13,617 nt of DNA from JACZXC01 sp036447375 (lineage in GTDB: Bacteria > Myxococcota_A > UBA9160 > SMWR01). The stretch is taken from NCBI GenBank assembly GCA_036447375.1, contig JAZFUU010000028.1:1-13617 (forward strand), in the 5' to 3' direction. This document shows, piece after piece, positions 7,312 through 13,617 of this stretch (its first letter is position 1; every line of letters begins with the position of its first letter). The notes beneath the pieces were generated by a model. That model searched no databases, was not told the DNA's origin, and worked only from the letters and a program-made list of their open reading frames with translations. The position numbers and the translations under genes are program-made.

Positions 7312-7526
7312 ATGAAGCTCGGCATTTTTTAGGAGCACCAGCTGCCGCGTCCCTGGAGCGAGCGCGGAGAGTACGAGCTGCTGCAGAACTCACTCGACGA
7401 GGTCGAGCTGGCCGATCGGCTCGGTTACGATTACGCCTGGGAGGTTGAGCACCACTTCCTCGAGGAGTACTCCCACTCCTTGGCCCCGGAAGTCTTCCTC
7501 GCCACGGCGAGCCAGTGCACGAAACA
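7312..7526 (+). pseudogene. N-terminal remnant of a luciferase-like (LLM) flavin-dependent monooxygenase
   Basis: The frame from the ATG at 7312 reads MKLGIF, then a TAG at 7330-7332, then EHQLPRPWSERGEYELLQ and on through LADRLGYDYAWEVEHHFLEEY to LATASQCTK. This is the conserved N-terminus of an LLM-family oxidoreductase (F420- or FMN-dependent TIM barrel). An aromatic residue is expected at the TAG position, so a tyrosine-to-amber substitution fits. The homology breaks off at about 7524-7530, where the sequence turns into the inside of an EthD-type gene in another frame. About 270 or more residues of the LLM barrel are missing. The start has only GAGAGAAA upstream. Together, the nonsense codon and the deletion make this a dead gene. 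Confidence 0.8.
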
Positions 7527-8012
7527 GGGTTCGATGACACCCAGGCCCTGCGAAACCTCGCGTCGTCGTCCGACTACGCGGCGGTGCGGGCCGACGAAGC
7601 GAATTTCATCGACGTCGCGAGCCTCGGCATGGTGCTGACGGACGAAATCGTGATCGTCGACGGCCCGGCCCCCGTCGATGGCGCGAAGCTGATCGCGTTT
7701 CTCAGCAGGCGGCCCGACGTGTCTGTCGACTTCTTTCGGGACTACTGGCGCGAGCAGCACGGCCCCATCGCCGCGCGCATCCCCGGGAACCGCCGCTACG
7801 TTCAGTGTTACCCCCGCCGCGGCATCTACGCGACAGGGCGACGCCCCGCCTTCGACGGCATCCCCATGTCCTGGTTCGACGAGCCGGACGCGCTGCGCGC
7901 CGCGGGGGAAAGCCCCGAGTACGCAGCCACGCGGGCGGACGAGGCGAACTTCATGGCCCCGGACACCCTCCCCTTCGTGATCGCCGCAGAGCACGAGATC
8001 GAGATCTCATGA
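7515..8012 (+). CDS. Tandem EthD-domain protein, N-terminally truncated
   Basis: The open frame has 165 residues and a GTG start that is only the first available one. Residues 6-32 (FDDTQALRNLASSSDYAAVR and on) are the tail of a first EthD domain. They repeat, with about 16 of 27 identities, at residues 121-147 (FDEPDALRAAGESPEYAATR and on) at the end of a complete second domain covering about 55-160. That second domain has the FFRDYWREQHGP motif typical of EthD. EthD-like dimeric alpha-beta barrels act beside oxygenases in ether and aromatic degradation, often as accessory or isomerase proteins. The first domain has lost about 60 N-terminal residues at the junction with the luciferase-like remnant. 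No strong ribosome binding site is visible. The product may be non-functional, but the second domain is intact. The stop overlaps the next gene by four bases (ATGA). Confidence 0.75.
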   Translation: MHETGFDDTQALRNLASSSDYAAVRADEANFIDVASLGMVLTDEIVIVDGPAPVDGAKLIAFLSRRPDVSVDFFRDYWREQHGPIAARIPGNRRYVQCYPRRGIYATGRRPAFDGIPMSWFDEPDALRAAGESPEYAATRADEANFMAPDTLPFVIAAEHEIEIS

Positions 8013-8515
8013 CCGACCCGCGGCTCCAGCTGCTCCTCGACCGCGCCGAGATCAGCGACGTCGTGCGCGCCTACGCTACGGGTCTCGACCGTCGCGACTG
8101 GGAGCTCTACCGCTCGATCTTCAGCGACGAGATCGAGATGGACTTCCGTTCCGTCGGCGTCCGCGCGGGGACCTATCGGGCACAGGACTGGGTCCGCGAT
8201 GCCCAGCGTCTGTTCGCGGGTTTCTCGGCGACCCAACACACGAGCACGAACCACGTCCACGCCGTTCGCGGCGATGAGGCAACCTGCACCTCCAACATGC
8301 AGGCCGAGCACTTCGTAGCCCGGGAGCCCGGGGATGGCCTCGAAGACGGCACGGATCGCTGGACAATCGGGGGTTTCTATACGAACGAGCTGGTCCGCAC
8401 ACCGGAGGGCTGGAAGCTCACCCGAGTGACTCTCACCGTCACGTGGACGCACGGAAACCCCGAGGTGCCGAGGATCGCGCTAAAGCGGGGAAAGCGCGCA
8501 GCAAACTCGGGCTGA
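8009..8515 (+). CDS. SnoaL-like / NTF2-fold protein
   Basis: Protein of 168 residues with the alpha+beta cone pattern of the SnoaL/NTF2 superfamily. RAEISDVVRAYATGLDRRDW, IFSDEIEMDF and STNHVHAVRGDEATCTSNMQ lead to WTIGGFYTNELVRTPEGWKL and a closing beta strand. Relatives act as hydratases, cyclases, isomerases or small accessory subunits in catabolic and polyketide clusters; no specific substrate can be named. The ATG at 8009 overlaps the EthD stop (ATGA), so it belongs to the same transcription unit as the damaged LLM/EthD genes. The reading frame itself is intact. It may be an orphaned survivor of that cluster. Confidence 0.8.
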   Translation: MTDPRLQLLLDRAEISDVVRAYATGLDRRDWELYRSIFSDEIEMDFRSVGVRAGTYRAQDWVRDAQRLFAGFSATQHTSTNHVHAVRGDEATCTSNMQAEHFVAREPGDGLEDGTDRWTIGGFYTNELVRTPEGWKLTRVTLTVTWTHGNPEVPRIALKRGKRAANSG

Positions 8516-8583
8516 GCCTGCTTCAGAGGTCCTCGTTTCATGTTGGCGCTCGAAGTCTCGCCCTCCGGTATCCTGAGCTCGCG

Positions 8584-9762
8584 ATGAACGCGCGCATGCT
8601 ACGGATGCTCGGCCTCATGATCGTGCTCGTTTCGCTGGGGGAGGTCGTGATTCTCCACTGGGCGACGCTCGTACTGGGCGGCTCGGGGCTCTCACTCGGG
8701 CAGGCGCTGCTCGGCGGGGTCGGATTCGGTGCGCTGAACGTGCTGGCGTTTCCACCGAGCCGGCGGAGCATCCACGCGCGCGGACTCGCACTGGTGCTGA
8801 GCCGGACCTGGATCCTGGGGAGCATCGCCGCGCTCTTCACCGGAGTGCTCCTCACCGCGGTGTTCCTCGTCCTCGGCGGCGCGGCCGCGCTGATCGGCGG
8901 TGGTGCGGGTGTGGAAGGGGCGTTCGTCCGGCTCGGCGGAGCGGTCGTGGCGCTGGGCTTCGGCTCGGTCATGTGGGGCGCGTCCGTGGGCAATTACCGG
9001 GTGCGCGTCGATCGCGTCTCGCTGCCGTTCCGCGGTGCCCCGGAATCCCTCGCGGCGCTTCGCATCGTGCATGCCAGCGATTTCCACATCGGGCCGCTGC
9101 TGCGGCCGGAGCGGTTGCGCGGATTCGTGAAACGCATCAACCGGCTCGAACCGGACCTCGTCCTTCTCACCGGCGACCTCTTCGACTTCGACCCGGCCTA
9201 CATCGAAGAGGGCTGCCGCGAGCTGGGGAACCTCCGAGCTCGGCTCGGCGTGTTCGCAGTGCTCGGCAATCACGACGTCTACACGGGCACCGACGCCGTC
9301 GTGGAGGGACTGCGGCGACTCACCTCGATCCGGCTGCTGCGCGACGAATGGGAACGTGTCGACGTCGACGGCGCAGCACTCGCGATCGTCGGGATCGATG
9401 ATTCGGGCCGCGATTGGACCGAGCGCGAGGCCAAGAACTCCGCGCTCGAGCGGCTGGCGCGCGAGGTTCCCGATGGCCTGCCGCGCCTGCTCCTCGCCCA
9501 TCGCCCGAGCTACTTCACGCATGCCTCCCAGCTCGGCTTCCCGCTCGTGCTATCGGGGCACACGCACGGTGGCCAGGTCGCACTGCCGTTCGCGCATCAG
9601 TGGAACCCGTCCCGAATGATCTCGGATCGGACGCGGGGGATCTTCCAAAACGGTGCCGGCGCCCTATACGTGAGCCGCGGCCTCGGCATGGCGGGCCTGC
9701 CGCTGCGAATCAACTGCCCGAGGGAGATCGCGCTGATCCAGCTGATCGCAGACCCGTCCTGA
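8584..9762 (+). CDS. Membrane-anchored calcineurin-like metallophosphoesterase
   Basis: Protein of 392 residues. Hydrophobic segments near 10-30, 40-57, 77-103 and 114-136 anchor it in the membrane. A complete catalytic domain follows (about 158-388) with the five metallophosphoesterase motifs: ASDFHIG (Asp166, His168), LTGDLFD (Asp198), LGNHD (Asn229, His230), LLLAHRP (His306) and LSGHTHGGQ (His326, His328). The order and the INCPREIALI tail resemble the YaeI/YkoE-like branch, whose members act on phospholipid or UDP-sugar-lipid phosphodiesters; the substrate here is not known. The start at 8584 is chosen because the first membrane segment begins just after it. No clear ribosome binding site is visible, and a second ATG at 8596 is possible. 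A 68-base gap separates it from the SnoaL-like gene. Its stop is followed by 46 sense codons in the same frame. Confidence 0.88.
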   Translation: MNARMLRMLGLMIVLVSLGEVVILHWATLVLGGSGLSLGQALLGGVGFGALNVLAFPPSRRSIHARGLALVLSRTWILGSIAALFTGVLLTAVFLVLGGAAALIGGGAGVEGAFVRLGGAVVALGFGSVMWGASVGNYRVRVDRVSLPFRGAPESLAALRIVHASDFHIGPLLRPERLRGFVKRINRLEPDLVLLTGDLFDFDPAYIEEGCRELGNLRARLGVFAVLGNHDVYTGTDAVVEGLRRLTSIRLLRDEWERVDVDGAALAIVGIDDSGRDWTEREAKNSALERLAREVPDGLPRLLLAHRPSYFTHASQLGFPLVLSGHTHGGQVALPFAHQWNPSRMISDRTRGIFQNGAGALYVSRGLGMAGLPLRINCPREIALIQLIADPS

Positions 9763-9768
9763 TCGGGG

Positions 9769-9903
9769 TTGCCCGAGGAACTGCAGAATCTCCTCGGCCA
9801 GCTTCTCATGTCGCGTTCCTTGAGCCTCATCGACCTCTTCTACGAGGGCTTCATGGTCTTCATCGGTGTGGCGGGAACGATCACCCTGCGGGCAGGGCTC
9901 TGA
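9769..9903 (+). CDS. Possible small membrane-segment ORF, in frame behind the metallophosphoesterase stop
   Basis: A TTG-initiated reading of 44 residues (or 31 from the ATG at 9808). It has a charged and amphipathic start (LPEELQNLLGQLL) and a hydrophobic stretch (LIDLFYEGFMVFIGVAG). Third codon positions are about 84 percent G or C, as in the real genes here, while the opposite strand is clearly lower. No good ribosome binding site is present. It lies in the same frame as the upstream phosphoesterase after its TGA at 9760-9762. It could be the lost C-terminus of that protein, a fragment of another gene, or a small protein. I do not recognise it. Confidence 0.3.
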   Translation: MPEELQNLLGQLLMSRSLSLIDLFYEGFMVFIGVAGTITLRAGL

Positions 9904-9978
9904 GATGGGAGTGTGCGTCCAGATCTGACGCATCCCGAGTCTACTCTGGTCATGGGGGCTTTTGTTGCCCTACTCCAG

Positions 9979-10048
9979 GGGAGGGGTTGTTCGGGGTCGC
10001 GCCAAGCGATGATCGCGCGTGGGTTCTCGGCCTCGAACAGCCCCTTTC
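9979..10048 (+). other. Long imperfect hairpin, possible structured RNA or dispersed intergenic repeat
   Basis: Bases 9979-9996 (ending GGGGTTGTTCGGGG) can pair with 10031-10048 (starting CCTCGAACAGCCCC) as an 18-bp stem. Four of the pairs are G-U when the plus strand is transcribed; on the minus strand they would be mismatches. The 34-base apical part can form smaller helices, either CGCGC (9998-10002) with GCGCG (10015-10019) or GCGA-TGA-TCGC (10006-10016). A TTTC follows, too weak for a standard terminator. It lies between convergent genes. Function is unknown. Confidence 0.4.
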
Positions 10049-10123
10049 GTGTTCCCCGCCTCACATCGAACTCGAACGTTGGACCTCGGATCATCCAAAG
10101 CCCGGCGGCCGGATGCAGCGCCG

Positions 10124-11326
10124 CTAGGCTGCCTCCAGATCCAACTTGTGGCTCGCCAGATAGTCGAGATCGAAGCCGTAGAGCCGCGCCGCGTTTCCGC
10201 ACAAGACCTTGTGGGCGTCCTCCGACGAGAGCGTTTTCCGAAGAGTGTCGATGAAGCGACCACTCTCGGGCCAGGTGCCCTCGTCGTGCGGGTAATCGTT
10301 GCCCCACAGCAAGCGATCGGCACCGCCGGTCAGCTGGATGTTGTTGAGCGCAACGGCGTCGTCGGTGATCGTGATGTGACCCTGGCGCAGGAAGTACTCG
10401 CTGTAGCGCAATGGCAGGTGCTTCCGATAGAGGTGACGACGGCTCTGCATCTGATCCATGGCCTGCAGCGCCCAGGCGAGCCAACCGCACTCCGACTCGG
10501 TGATGACAAATTGGAGATCGGGGTGGCGTTCGAGTACGCCGGAGCCCGTCAGCTCCAGGATGGGGCTCATTCCGGCCGCCATCCCGACCACGGTTTCGAG
10601 CTCCTCTCCAACGAGAAATCGTGCATCGTGGTATTTCCTGGTGATTGCAGCACGCTCTTCGTTCAGGCCGCTCGCATCGCAGAACTCTCCGCCGAGTGAC
10701 AGGTTTCCGCTGAAGACGTGGAAGCTGATCGGAATCCGCGCCTCTTCAACCAGGCTCCAGAGCGGCTCGTAGATGTCCAGGCGGTAGGGCTGCCACGGCA
10801 CCACGCATGGAAGAAACAACGTTGCGAATCCGCGCTCGATGCAGCGGCTGGCTTCGGCGATCGTGCTCTCTATGTTGTCGACCGGCAGCGCCCCGGCGGG
10901 CTTGAAACGTTTCGGCTGGTCGCCGAACACCTCGCCCACGTAGTCGTTGTAGGCCCTCGCAAAAGCCTCGTAGTACTCGATCGACTGTTTCCCACCTCCG
11001 GACTCGAGACCCACGTTGGGAAAGATCACCTGGGCGTCGACGCCTTCGCGTGCCATGTCGCGCAATCGGATGTCGAGGCGGGTGCCCATCGAGGGGTCGG
11101 ACCGGAATTCCTTTTCTCGATCGCGAACGGAGAGCTGCCCGTGGAGGGGGAAATTGGACACCTCGCCCGCGTACTCAAAATCGAGATCGCCGCTGTCGGC
11201 CGGGACGAGCCTGGTGAAGAACCGTCGAAGGTGCTCGGGAAGTCGTTCGCGCAGTGCATCCGTCTCGCCCACGTGGCAGTCTGCGGTGATCAGCACGTCG
11301 GAGTGGCTGGAGTCGAGGTCCGGCAT
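10124..11326 (-). CDS. Amidohydrolase family 2 (ACMSD-like) protein
   Basis: TIM-barrel metal enzyme of 400 residues, of the amidohydrolase/decarboxylase superfamily that includes ACMSD and gamma-resorcylate decarboxylase. The N-terminal metal motif is ADCHVGE (D16xH18). Later come SFHVFSG (His203), ITESECGW (Glu277), and LLWGNDYPHDEGTWP with the metal-site aspartate at 344; NAARLYGFD closes the barrel. It is likely a cytoplasmic hydrolase or non-oxidative decarboxylase of a carboxylated ring or amide; the substrate cannot be read. The ATG at 11326 is chosen because the conserved region starts within 15 residues. A start at 11350 adds eight residues. The upstream ACGAGAA is only a weak ribosome binding site. 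It diverges from the acyl-CoA synthetase gene, a common pairing in high-GC catabolic islands. Confidence 0.88.
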   Translation of the reverse strand: MPDLDSSHSDVLITADCHVGETDALRERLPEHLRRFFTRLVPADSGDLDFEYAGEVSNFPLHGQLSVRDREKEFRSDPSMGTRLDIRLRDMAREGVDAQVIFPNVGLESGGGKQSIEYYEAFARAYNDYVGEVFGDQPKRFKPAGALPVDNIESTIAEASRCIERGFATLFLPCVVPWQPYRLDIYEPLWSLVEEARIPISFHVFSGNLSLGGEFCDASGLNEERAAITRKYHDARFLVGEELETVVGMAAGMSPILELTGSGVLERHPDLQFVITESECGWLAWALQAMDQMQSRRHLYRKHLPLRYSEYFLRQGHITITDDAVALNNIQLTGGADRLLWGNDYPHDEGTWPESGRFIDTLRKTLSSEDAHKVLCGNAARLYGFDLDYLASHKLDLEAA

Positions 11327-11360
11327 TTGTTTTCTCGTGTGCGCAAACACGGGGAAACGA

Positions 11361-11380
11361 TGAGTGTTACTGGATACTCA
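11361..11380. promoter_or_regulatory. Candidate operator in the divergent intergenic region
   Basis: Inverted repeat TGAGTGT-N6-ATACTCA. Six of seven positions per arm are symmetric (the arms read TGAGTgT and AtACTCA). It lies upstream of the amidohydrolase gene, downstream of its proposed promoter, and about 90 bases before the synthetase promoter. A TetR-type or similar regulator is possible, but none is encoded in the window next to it. Confidence 0.3.
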
Positions 11381-11395
11381 ACGTCGCGCTCAGCG

Positions 11396-11424
11396 ATCTT
11401 ACTCTTCACCGCGCTCCAAGCCAA
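11396..11424 (-). promoter_or_regulatory. Weak candidate promoter for the amidohydrolase gene
   Basis: On the minus strand: TTGGCT (11419-11424), a 17-base spacer, and TAAGAT (11396-11401). Each element matches four of six consensus positions. It would give a leader of about 60 bases containing the inverted repeat at 11361-11380. Confidence 0.3.
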
Positions 11425-11467
11425 CGGCGCGATCGGATGCGTCGCCGAACCGGCTCGGTCTGTCCAG

Positions 11468-11497
11468 TTGACTGTGGCTGGACGACGCGATGATAAT
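11468..11497 (+). promoter_or_regulatory. Promoter of the acyl-CoA synthetase operon
   Basis: A TTGACT (11468-11473) and GATAAT (11492-11497) are separated by 18 bases and preceded by T, giving TGATAAT. Transcription would start near 11504. A GGAG at 11515-11518 lies eight bases before the ATG at 11527. It is the best sigma-70-like match I see on the plus strand. Confidence 0.5.
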
Positions 11498-11526
11498 GCC
11501 GACGAGCCGACTCCGGAGATCGCGAG

Positions 11527-13104
11527 ATGACGACCCTCACAACCTTTGCCTCCAAGAATCCTGACAAGCCCGCATTGATCTACGCTGCTGCCTCGGAGGG
11601 AGGGAGCGAATGGGTTGAGACGTACGGCGAACTCGAGGAGCGTTCCCGCCGAATCGGCGTATTGATGCGAAACCTCGGACTCGAGGCCGGTGACTGCGTC
11701 GCCGTGCTCATGGCGAACGACGACGAGTTCATGGACGTCTTCTGGGCTGCCCATCGCATTGGGCTCTACTTTACGCCCGTGAACTGGCATCTCCAGGTCG
11801 ACGAAGTCGAGTACATCGTCGACAACTGTGATGCAAAGGCTCTGGTGGCACATCAGCGCTTCGGTGAAATCGCGGCAAAGGCCACAGCGAGCAATTCTCG
11901 TCTCGTCAAAAGAATCTGTATTGGCGGCGACACCGCCGGTTTTGAGTCGCTCGAGAGTCTCCTGGCCAACGTGCCGAAGGAAGCCGAACTCGGCGATGAG
12001 TTCGAGGGCTCGATCATGCTCTACTCATCCGGCACGACGGGGCGCCCGAAAGGCGTACGACGTCCGCTAGCGAAAGTCCCAGCCGGAGATCCCGCCGCGA
12101 ATATCGTAACCATCGCCATGGCAGCGATGTTCGGAATGGTCGAAGACGATCACTATCTGACACCGGCGCCGCTGTACCACGCCGCGCCGCTCGTATACAC
12201 CGCGGCACAACAGCGCATCGGTGCGACCAGCGTCATCATGCGCCAGTTCGACCCCGAAGAAGCCCTTCGAATGATCGACCGCCACAACATTACGACATCG
12301 CAGTGGGTCCCCACCCACTTTCGCCGGCTTCTGCGGCTTCCCCAGGAGGTCAAGCAGAAGTACGACCTTTCGAGCTTGCGGCTCGCGGTGCATGCGGCTG
12401 CACCGTGCCCCATCCCGCTCAAGGAGCAGATGATCGAATGGTGGGGGGACGCGATCGTCGAGTATTACGCCGGAACCGAGGGGGGCGGCACGTTGATCCG
12501 AGCCGACGACTGGATGAATCACAAGGGCTCGGTCGGCCGCCATCTGGCGTCGGGAACGATCCATATTCTCGATGATGAAGGGCAGGCGATCATCGAGGCG
12601 GGCGTTGAAGGCAACATCTACTTCGAAGCCCCCGACAACGAAGCGAACCGCTTTCGGTATCACAAGGACGACGAGAAAACTGCGAATACGTATCGAGGGA
12701 AGCTGTTCACTCGGGGTGACGTCGGCTACCTAGATGCCGATGGCTATCTGTTTCTGACCGATCGACAATCACACATGATCATTTCCGGCGGCATGAACAT
12801 CTATCCACAGGAGACCGAAGATCTTTTGATCATGCATCCGAAGGTGGACGATGTGGCGGTGATCGGTGTGCCGAACGCGGAGATGGGAGAAGAGGTCAAG
12901 GCGGTCGTCATTCCGGTCGATGGGCGCGAGGCGGGCCCCGCACTGGAGCAAGAATTGATCGACTACTGCCGCAAGGGTATCGCGCACTACAAATGCCCTC
13001 GCAGCGTCGACTTCGTCGTCGAACTGCCGCGCACGGAGACCGGAAAGATGGCGAAGCGAAAACTCAGGGATCGGTACTGGAAGGATGTGAACGGTCGAAT
13101 CTAG
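11527..13104 (+). CDS. Acyl-CoA synthetase / AMP-dependent ligase (FadD-like)
   Basis: ANL-superfamily enzyme of 525 residues that activates a carboxylic acid as acyl-AMP and then forms the CoA thioester. It has the phosphate-binding YSSGTTGRPKG at 166-176, YYAGTEGGG at 313-321, RGDVGYLDADGYLFLTDR at 396-413 with the ATP-ribose aspartate (398), the hinge-region SGGMNIYP, and the catalytic lysine in RTETGKMAKR (Lys507). Length and motif order are those of medium- or long-chain fatty-acid and aromatic-acid CoA ligases. The acid specificity cannot be deduced. The short sequence between motifs, TPAPLYHAAPLVYT, is typical of the FadD-like group. The start has a good GGAG. The next gene follows after 25 bases, so the two probably form an operon that supplies and reduces CoA thioesters. 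Confidence 0.93.
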   Translation: MTTLTTFASKNPDKPALIYAAASEGGSEWVETYGELEERSRRIGVLMRNLGLEAGDCVAVLMANDDEFMDVFWAAHRIGLYFTPVNWHLQVDEVEYIVDNCDAKALVAHQRFGEIAAKATASNSRLVKRICIGGDTAGFESLESLLANVPKEAELGDEFEGSIMLYSSGTTGRPKGVRRPLAKVPAGDPAANIVTIAMAAMFGMVEDDHYLTPAPLYHAAPLVYTAAQQRIGATSVIMRQFDPEEALRMIDRHNITTSQWVPTHFRRLLRLPQEVKQKYDLSSLRLAVHAAAPCPIPLKEQMIEWWGDAIVEYYAGTEGGGTLIRADDWMNHKGSVGRHLASGTIHILDDEGQAIIEAGVEGNIYFEAPDNEANRFRYHKDDEKTANTYRGKLFTRGDVGYLDADGYLFLTDRQSHMIISGGMNIYPQETEDLLIMHPKVDDVAVIGVPNAEMGEEVKAVVIPVDGREAGPALEQELIDYCRKGIAHYKCPRSVDFVVELPRTETGKMAKRKLRDRYWKDVNGRI

Positions 13105-13129
13105 ACGATTGAACCGGAGAGAGATCGTC

Positions 13130-13617
13130 ATGGCCGAGAATCGACAGATCGTGATCGCATCGCTTCCGCGAGGCCCGTTGCAGCCTTCGGACTTCGAGCT
13201 CCGCAGGAGCGGTGTGCCCGGGGTTGGCGAGGGAAGGGTTCTCTGCCGCACGCTGGCCCTCACCATCGGCGCCGGACAACGCGCGGGCCTGCAGGGCAGT
13301 GCAAGCTACGCGGGCCCCGCGAGAGCGGGAAGCGTGATGGGTGGAAGTGGCGTGGCGCGAGTCGAAGCCAGCAACGCACCCGACTTCTCGCCGGGCGATC
13401 TCGTCACAGCACCCACCGGATGGCAGGACTACTCGGCGCTATCGCCCCGGCACCTGACGAAGATCGATGACTCTGCGGACCCCGTCCTCCACCTCGGCGC
13501 CCTCGGAACCAATGGCCTCACCGCCTACTTTGGTCTACTCGAGGTCGGCCGGGCGAAGGCAGGCGAGACCGTAGTGGTTTCGGCGGCAGCCGGCTCGGTG
13601 GGTCACATGGTGGGCCA
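13130..13617 (+). CDS. NADP-dependent MDR oxidoreductase (CurA / leukotriene-B4-dehydrogenase-like), cut by the window end
   Basis: The first 162 residues of a zinc-independent medium-chain dehydrogenase/reductase. The GroES-like N-terminal domain contains MGGSGVARVEASNAPDFSPG. The hinge HLGALGTNGLTAYFGLLEVG and the start of the Rossmann fold (GETVVVSAAAGSVGHMVG) match the COG2130 group, which reduces alpha,beta-unsaturated ketones or enones with NADPH. No Cys/His zinc-site pattern is visible in the part present. The ATG at 13130 is preceded by GGAGAG at 13116-13121. The gene follows the synthetase after 25 bases and probably shares its transcript. The remaining roughly 170 residues are outside the window. 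Confidence 0.88.
   Translation, partial: MAENRQIVIASLPRGPLQPSDFELRRSGVPGVGEGRVLCRTLALTIGAGQRAGLQGSASYAGPARAGSVMGGSGVARVEASNAPDFSPGDLVTAPTGWQDYSALSPRHLTKIDDSADPVLHLGALGTNGLTAYFGLLEVGRAKAGETVVVSAAAGSVGHMVG

Larger units (their letters stand above)
9763..10123. other. Intergenic region of 361 bases
   Basis: Between the phosphoesterase stop and the convergent amidohydrolase stop. It holds the coding-like 44-codon frame at 9769-9903 and the long imperfect hairpin at 9979-10048. Longer frames crossing 9904-10123 on both strands have arginine-rich, low-information translations that I do not accept as genes. No T-rich terminator is convincing. Confidence 0.7.

Noticed and set aside
7271..7540. N-terminal extension of the oxygenase frame up to 7540
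   Set aside because: The translation is proline/arginine-rich and is simply the reverse strand of the luciferase-like remnant.
8692..9522. 276-codon minus-strand frame opposite the metallophosphoesterase
   Set aside because: A charged, low-information translation produced by the high-GC coding strand; all five phosphoesterase motifs are on the plus strand.
9884..9897. CCCTGCGGGCAGGG hairpin as a terminator
   Set aside because: The stem is only five bases, it has no T-tract after it, and it falls inside a coding-like frame.
10078..10084. GTTGGAC, matching the integron core GTTRRRY
   Set aside because: No RYYYAAC partner lies at a suitable distance and the hairpin at 9979-10048 does not align with it, so an attC site is not supported.
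9840..10490. Minus-strand 216-codon frame across the intergenic region and the end of the amidohydrolase
   Set aside because: It overlaps the real amidohydrolase C-terminus in another frame and its remaining part has no recognisable domain.
10718..11530. 270-codon plus-strand frame opposite the amidohydrolase
   Set aside because: It mirrors the amidohydrolase codons and has no recognisable motif; the minus-strand protein has a full set of metal ligands.

Overview
The window is high-GC DNA, densely packed with genes. Many neighbouring genes overlap by 4 to 11 bases. The gene mix is divergent-type TrpB/TrpA, a YfhO-type membrane protein, an ArsR/SRPBCC pair, EthD, SnoaL-like and luciferase-like proteins, an ACMSD-like amidohydrolase and an acyl-CoA synthetase. 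Such a mix is typical of free-living, metabolically versatile, mostly uncultured proteobacterial or deltaproteobacterial/Myxococcota-like lineages. This assignment is an inference from gene content; no rRNA or other marker is present.

Layout. (1) Bases 2-4093, plus strand: the 3' part of trpB, complete trpA and a 770-residue YfhO-like polytopic membrane protein, joined by 8-base and 4-base overlaps into one transcription unit. (2) Bases 4112-6276, minus strand: an operon of an SRPBCC/AHSA1 protein, an ArsR repressor and a protein fusing a GT2 glycosyltransferase to a SAM methyltransferase. Its promoter is readable (TTGCGT-N17-TAGAAT), and a 16-bp near-palindrome fills the spacer, a good candidate ArsR operator. 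(3) Bases 6269-7243, minus strand: a 2-oxoglutarate/Fe(II)-oxygenase-like protein, immediately upstream of that promoter on the same strand. (4) Bases 7312-8515, plus strand: a decayed catabolic cluster. About 70 codons of a luciferase-like monooxygenase, with a nonsense codon at position 7, are fused by deletion to the inside of a tandem-EthD gene; a SnoaL-like gene overlaps the EthD end. (5) Bases 8584-9762: a membrane-anchored calcineurin-like metallophosphoesterase. It is followed by 361 bases with no confident gene, which hold a coding-like in-frame extension and an 18-bp hairpin. (6) Bases 10124-13617: a minus-strand amidohydrolase diverging from a plus-strand acyl-CoA synthetase and an NADP-dependent MDR oxidoreductase that runs off the window. 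The 200-base intergenic region between them carries promoter-like elements and an inverted repeat.

Together the window joins a primary-metabolism operon, an envelope glycosylation unit, and pieces of catabolic or CoA-thioester metabolism. I did not find a clearly new defence or mobile system. The most informative features are the ArsR-controlled envelope-enzyme operon with its operator inside the promoter, and the chimeric LLM/EthD deletion scar.
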